Positions 61,741 to 64,000 of a DNA stretch of 64,000 nt are shown in pieces. The notes beneath the pieces are model-generated. The model did no database searches. It saw only the letters and a program-made list of their open reading frames with translations, and was not told the origin of the DNA. The translations under genes were made by a program, and so were the position numbers. Within the stretch, counting starts at the first letter, position 1; each line of letters opens with the position of its first letter. Where the stretch lies: the NCBI GenBank assembly GCA_002731665.1, contig PCCJ01000033.1, forward strand, positions 1 through 64,000, in the 5' to 3' direction. The DNA comes from Actinomycetota bacterium. Its GTDB lineage: Bacteria; Actinomycetota; Acidimicrobiia; Acidimicrobiales; Poriferisodaliceae.

Positions 61741-62958
61741 ATGAATACTGATGCGCTACTTCACTCTTTCAGCTTTCCTTCAAAGGCTGAAAGAGATTTT
61801 ATAAAACTAGTGTCCGCTAAAGATTGCACTCTCGTTGATGTGAATGGGAAGAAGTATTTAGACGCACTAGCTAGCCTGTGGCTCTGCCAAATTGGGCATG
61901 GAAATGAAGTCGTGATTAGCGCTATTAAAGGACAGCTAGACCTTCTTCAGACTTACAATATCTTTGATCCATTTACTAATGGTCCTGCTGCTGAAGCTGC
62001 CGAGAAAATTAGGAGCCTCTCACCGCACCCTGATGGGCGGGTATTCTTGGGTTGCTCGGGTTCTGAAGCGATCGATACTGTAATAAAATTTGCCCGCCTC
62101 TTTCAACAACGGCGAGGTGAAAGCGATCGGCAAATTATTGTTCGTCGAGCTTCTGGGTACCACGGCGTCAATATCGGCGGTACCAGTGTCCAAGGCATCG
62201 AAGGCAACCGGGTCGGATGGGGCGATTTACTTCCACACGTAATTGAAATACCAAACGATGATATTGAGCCCGCGGCTCGACTTTTTGCTGAACACGGAGA
62301 CAAAATAGCTGCGGTTATTAGCGAACCGGTTCAGGGAGCAGGTGGCGTAATTCCCCCACCTGATGGTTACTTGGATGGATTGCGTCGCTTGTGCACAGAC
62401 AACGGAGCCCTCTTGATTTTCGATGAAGTGATCTCCGGTTTTGGAAGAACTGGCGAATGGTTTGCAGCTCAAACGTACAAAGTTACTCCTGATCTCATAA
62501 CTTTCGCAAAGGGAGTCACTTCAGGATATTTACCATTATCTGGCGTCATTATTTCTCGCGAGCTAGCCGACGAACTTGAAAATGATGACTACGGCAAATT
62601 AATGCATGGATACACCTACTCAGGTCACCCAACCGCTGCAGCTGCCGCACTTGCAAATATTGGTGTTATCGAATCTGGTGGGCTACTGCAAGAAGCACAC
62701 CGCATCGGCGAAAAAATGGAGGCCGGGCTTAAAGCCCTCGCTGGAGACGGAATGATTAAGAGTTACCGCGGAATTGGTGGCATATGGGCCTGCGAGCTTG
62801 GCTGGAGCGGGTTAGAAGCATCTCATGCCATGGTAGATAAAGGCGTAGTTTGCAGAGGCATTGGCGAGGCTCTAGCTTTTTGTCCACCATTGATAATTAC
62901 CGATAGCGAAATTGGAACGATATTTGACAGATTAGATGAAGTGCTACGCGAGCACTAG
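61741..62958 (+). CDS. Class III PLP aminotransferase
   Basis: The 405-residue transaminase has YLDALASLWLCQIGHGN, GCSGSEAIDTVIKFAR, ASGYHGVNIGGTSVQG, DEVISGFGRTGEWF and the PLP-Lys in LITFAKGVTSGYLPLSG. It resembles omega-amino acid/beta-alanine-pyruvate or taurine-type aminotransferases. The ATG at 61741 follows GGGGGAATTGGCC; a TTG at 61726 is less likely. It differs clearly in sequence from the class III enzyme at 55449. It ends one base before the stop of the convergent chorismate mutase gene. Confidence 0.9.
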   Translation: MNTDALLHSFSFPSKAERDFIKLVSAKDCTLVDVNGKKYLDALASLWLCQIGHGNEVVISAIKGQLDLLQTYNIFDPFTNGPAAEAAEKIRSLSPHPDGRVFLGCSGSEAIDTVIKFARLFQQRRGESDRQIIVRRASGYHGVNIGGTSVQGIEGNRVGWGDLLPHVIEIPNDDIEPAARLFAEHGDKIAAVISEPVQGAGGVIPPPDGYLDGLRRLCTDNGALLIFDEVISGFGRTGEWFAAQTYKVTPDLITFAKGVTSGYLPLSGVIISRELADELENDDYGKLMHGYTYSGHPTAAAAALANIGVIESGGLLQEAHRIGEKMEAGLKALAGDGMIKSYRGIGGIWACELGWSGLEASHAMVDKGVVCRGIGEALAFCPPLIITDSEIGTIFDRLDEVLREH

Positions 62959-62959
62959 C

Positions 62960-63256
62960 TCAATCTTGACCGTGCGGCTTTTCAGCAATCCGTTCATGGT
63001 GGTGAATAACTTCGTCTATCACAAAACGAAGAAACTTTTCGGAAAATTCAGGATCTAACCCTGCTTCTTCGGCTAACCCACGCAAGCGCTTAATCTGACT
63101 GCTCTCCCGACTAACATCAGCAGGGGCAAGACCTTTAGCTGCTTTATATTGACCTACTGCTTGAGTTATTCGGAATCGCTCAGCAAGAATGTGTATTAAG
63201 GCCGCATCGATATTGTCTATACTTCTCCGGTACTCCACTAGTTTTTCGTCGCTCAT
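62960..63256 (-). CDS. Chorismate mutase, AroQ class
   Basis: The 98-residue all-helical protein matches AroQ-type chorismate mutase: LVEYRRSIDNIDAALIHIL with the first Arg, ERFRITQAVGQYKAAKGL with the catalytic Lys, and a C-terminal helix FLRFVIDEVIHHHE. It converts chorismate to prephenate. I chose the ATG at 63256 with GGAAG 5 bases upstream. It is monofunctional with no dehydratase fused. Prephenate would lead to phenylalanine or tyrosine, whose breakdown is encoded nearby. Confidence 0.9.
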   Translation of the reverse strand: MSDEKLVEYRRSIDNIDAALIHILAERFRITQAVGQYKAAKGLAPADVSRESSQIKRLRGLAEEAGLDPEFSEKFLRFVIDEVIHHHERIAEKPHGQD

Positions 63257-63356
63257 CAAGACTTCCGCTCATCTAAAGATTCATCGTGGACAAGATTATC
63301 TTCAGAAACCTATACTCATCCTATTTTTAGGATAATCGAGTGATAGCAATGGGCTC

Positions 63357-63860
63357 GTGACAAAATCTACTATTAGGTTTGCCGGACCAAAAGACGCAAA
63401 ACAGATTCACAACTTTATCTGTCAACTAGCTAGTTTCGAACGTGAACCTGATGCAGTTCTGGTTACTCCAGCAACACTTGCCAAGCAGCTTTCCTCCGAT
63501 TCTCCGCCTTTTGAATGTCTTTTCATCGAATCGGATGAAGAGGTACTGGGTTTCGCACTTTTTTTCCACAACTATTCGACTTGGCGCGGTGCTAAAGGCA
63601 TTCATCTAGAAGATCTTTTTGTTTCAGAAAAAAATCGAGGTAGAGGACTCGGTAAACAACTCCTGGGAGCTCTTGCAAGGATCGCACAGGAACGCCACTG
63701 CCCAAGACTCGAATGGCAGGTCCTTGATTGGAATGAATCTGCCATAATTTTTTATGAATCGATTGGCGCTGAAATATTGCGTGAATGGTTGCCTTGCAGA
63801 CTTGAAGGTGATTCTCTCAACCTCATTGCCTCATTAGGGGATACTGTAAAAGAATTATGA
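63357..63860 (+). CDS. GNAT family N-acetyltransferase
   Basis: The 167-residue protein has a GNAT fold: EDLFVSEKNRGRGLGKQLL binds the acetyl-CoA pyrophosphate, and LEWQVLDWNESAIIFYESIGAEIL is the C-terminal part. It resembles diamine acetyltransferases, so a polyamine or another amine may be its acceptor. The start is GTG at 63357. Its stop overlaps the ATG of the following thiolase-like gene (ATGA), which implies cotranscription. Confidence 0.87.
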   Translation: MTKSTIRFAGPKDAKQIHNFICQLASFEREPDAVLVTPATLAKQLSSDSPPFECLFIESDEEVLGFALFFHNYSTWRGAKGIHLEDLFVSEKNRGRGLGKQLLGALARIAQERHCPRLEWQVLDWNESAIIFYESIGAEILREWLPCRLEGDSLNLIASLGDTVKEL

Positions 63861-64000
63861 GCGACACATACAACCTCAGAGGCAAGGTGGCGATCGCCGG
63901 AGTTGGCGAAACCACCTATTACAAACACGGTCAATCTCCAGACCCGGAATTCAAATTAGTTTTAAAGGCTATTCTTGCAGCTTGCCATGACGCCGGTATT
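63857..64000 (+). CDS. Thiolase/SCP-2-like acetyl-CoA acetyltransferase, N-terminal part (runs off window)
   Basis: Only the first 48 codons are in the window. The sequence GKVAIAGVGETTYYKHG and the following helix (KLVLKAILAACHDAGI) are typical of the lipid-transfer/SCP-2 thiolase-like group that opens with an IxGxGxT strand. The catalytic Cys, if present, lies outside the window. The start overlaps the GNAT stop (ATGA). Confidence 0.75.
   Translation, partial: MSDTYNLRGKVAIAGVGETTYYKHGQSPDPEFKLVLKAILAACHDAGI

Noticed and set aside
1..64000. tRNA genes, CRISPR arrays, insertion sequences or phage genes
   Set aside because: Read by eye on both strands; no tRNA-like cloverleaf, regularly spaced repeats, transposase or integrase features were seen. 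A faint element could be missed without a search tool.

Overview
The window reads as a gene-dense bacterial chromosome segment with moderate G+C (mid-40s % by eye). It has about 55 protein genes on both strands, short gaps, many 4-base stop/start overlaps and many GTG or TTG starts. I see no rRNA, tRNA, CRISPR array, insertion sequence or phage gene. A marine actinobacterium of the Acidimicrobiia type is my best guess. The main support is a DsbA-family protein resembling the mycothiol-dependent nitroreductase Rv2466c, plus catabolic paralogues (class III CoA-transferases, amidohydrolases, SDRs, crotonases) typical of such genomes. A SAR202-type Chloroflexota is an alternative I cannot exclude from sequence alone.

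The most notable result is two genes that are only intact if an in-frame TGA is read as selenocysteine. On the minus strand at 2072-1170 a GrdB-like reductase has the motif U-P-V-C. On the plus strand at 18598-19221 a DsbA/Rv2466c-like oxidoreductase has U-P-W-C at its active site. Each TGA replaces the first cysteine of a CxxC redox motif, and each is followed at 17 or 22 nt by a hairpin that fits a bacterial SECIS element.

Layout. 1-8 kb: nitroreductase end, alpha/beta hydrolase, GrdB-like selenoprotein, MaoC-like protein, amidase, acyl-CoA dehydrogenase, a CMD-family protein and a CoA-transferase/hydrolase lacking its usual Glu. 7-12 kb: three SDRs, a metal-dependent amidohydrolase and an HSL-type esterase. 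12-20.4 kb: a minus-strand operon of acyl-CoA ligase, amidohydrolase, CoA-transferase and fused double CoA-transferase, divergent from the selenoprotein DsbA gene and a second amidohydrolase. 20.5-30.5 kb: crotonase/CoA-transferase/crotonase operon, a small duplicated protein, an epimerase, a D-aminoacylase-type hydrolase, a second fused CoA-transferase, a tandem CMD protein and another crotonase. 30-41 kb: two MFS transporters, SDR, zinc alcohol dehydrogenase, two coupled hydroxy-acid dehydrogenases, a ThDP enzyme and a GltB-like protein.

41-55.4 kb is an aromatic-acid catabolism region. It holds an HpaB-type hydroxylase; HpaF, HpaE and HpaH in a 4-base-overlap operon; a divergent HpaG/FAH-type hydrolase; a CoA-transferase; homogentisate 1,2-dioxygenase; and a LigA/LigB class III extradiol dioxygenase next to a flavin 2-hydroxy-acid dehydrogenase. 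Together these could take 4-hydroxyphenylacetate or related phenols through meta-cleavage, and tyrosine-derived homogentisate through its own ring opening. The ring-cleaving partner of the Hpa set and the flavin reductase of HpaB are not clearly present. 55.4-64 kb: class III and class V aminotransferases, an erythronate-dehydrogenase-like epimerase, an MDR dehydrogenase, an MFS permease, chorismate mutase, a GNAT acetyltransferase and the start of a thiolase. Shikimate kinase lies inside the aromatic region.
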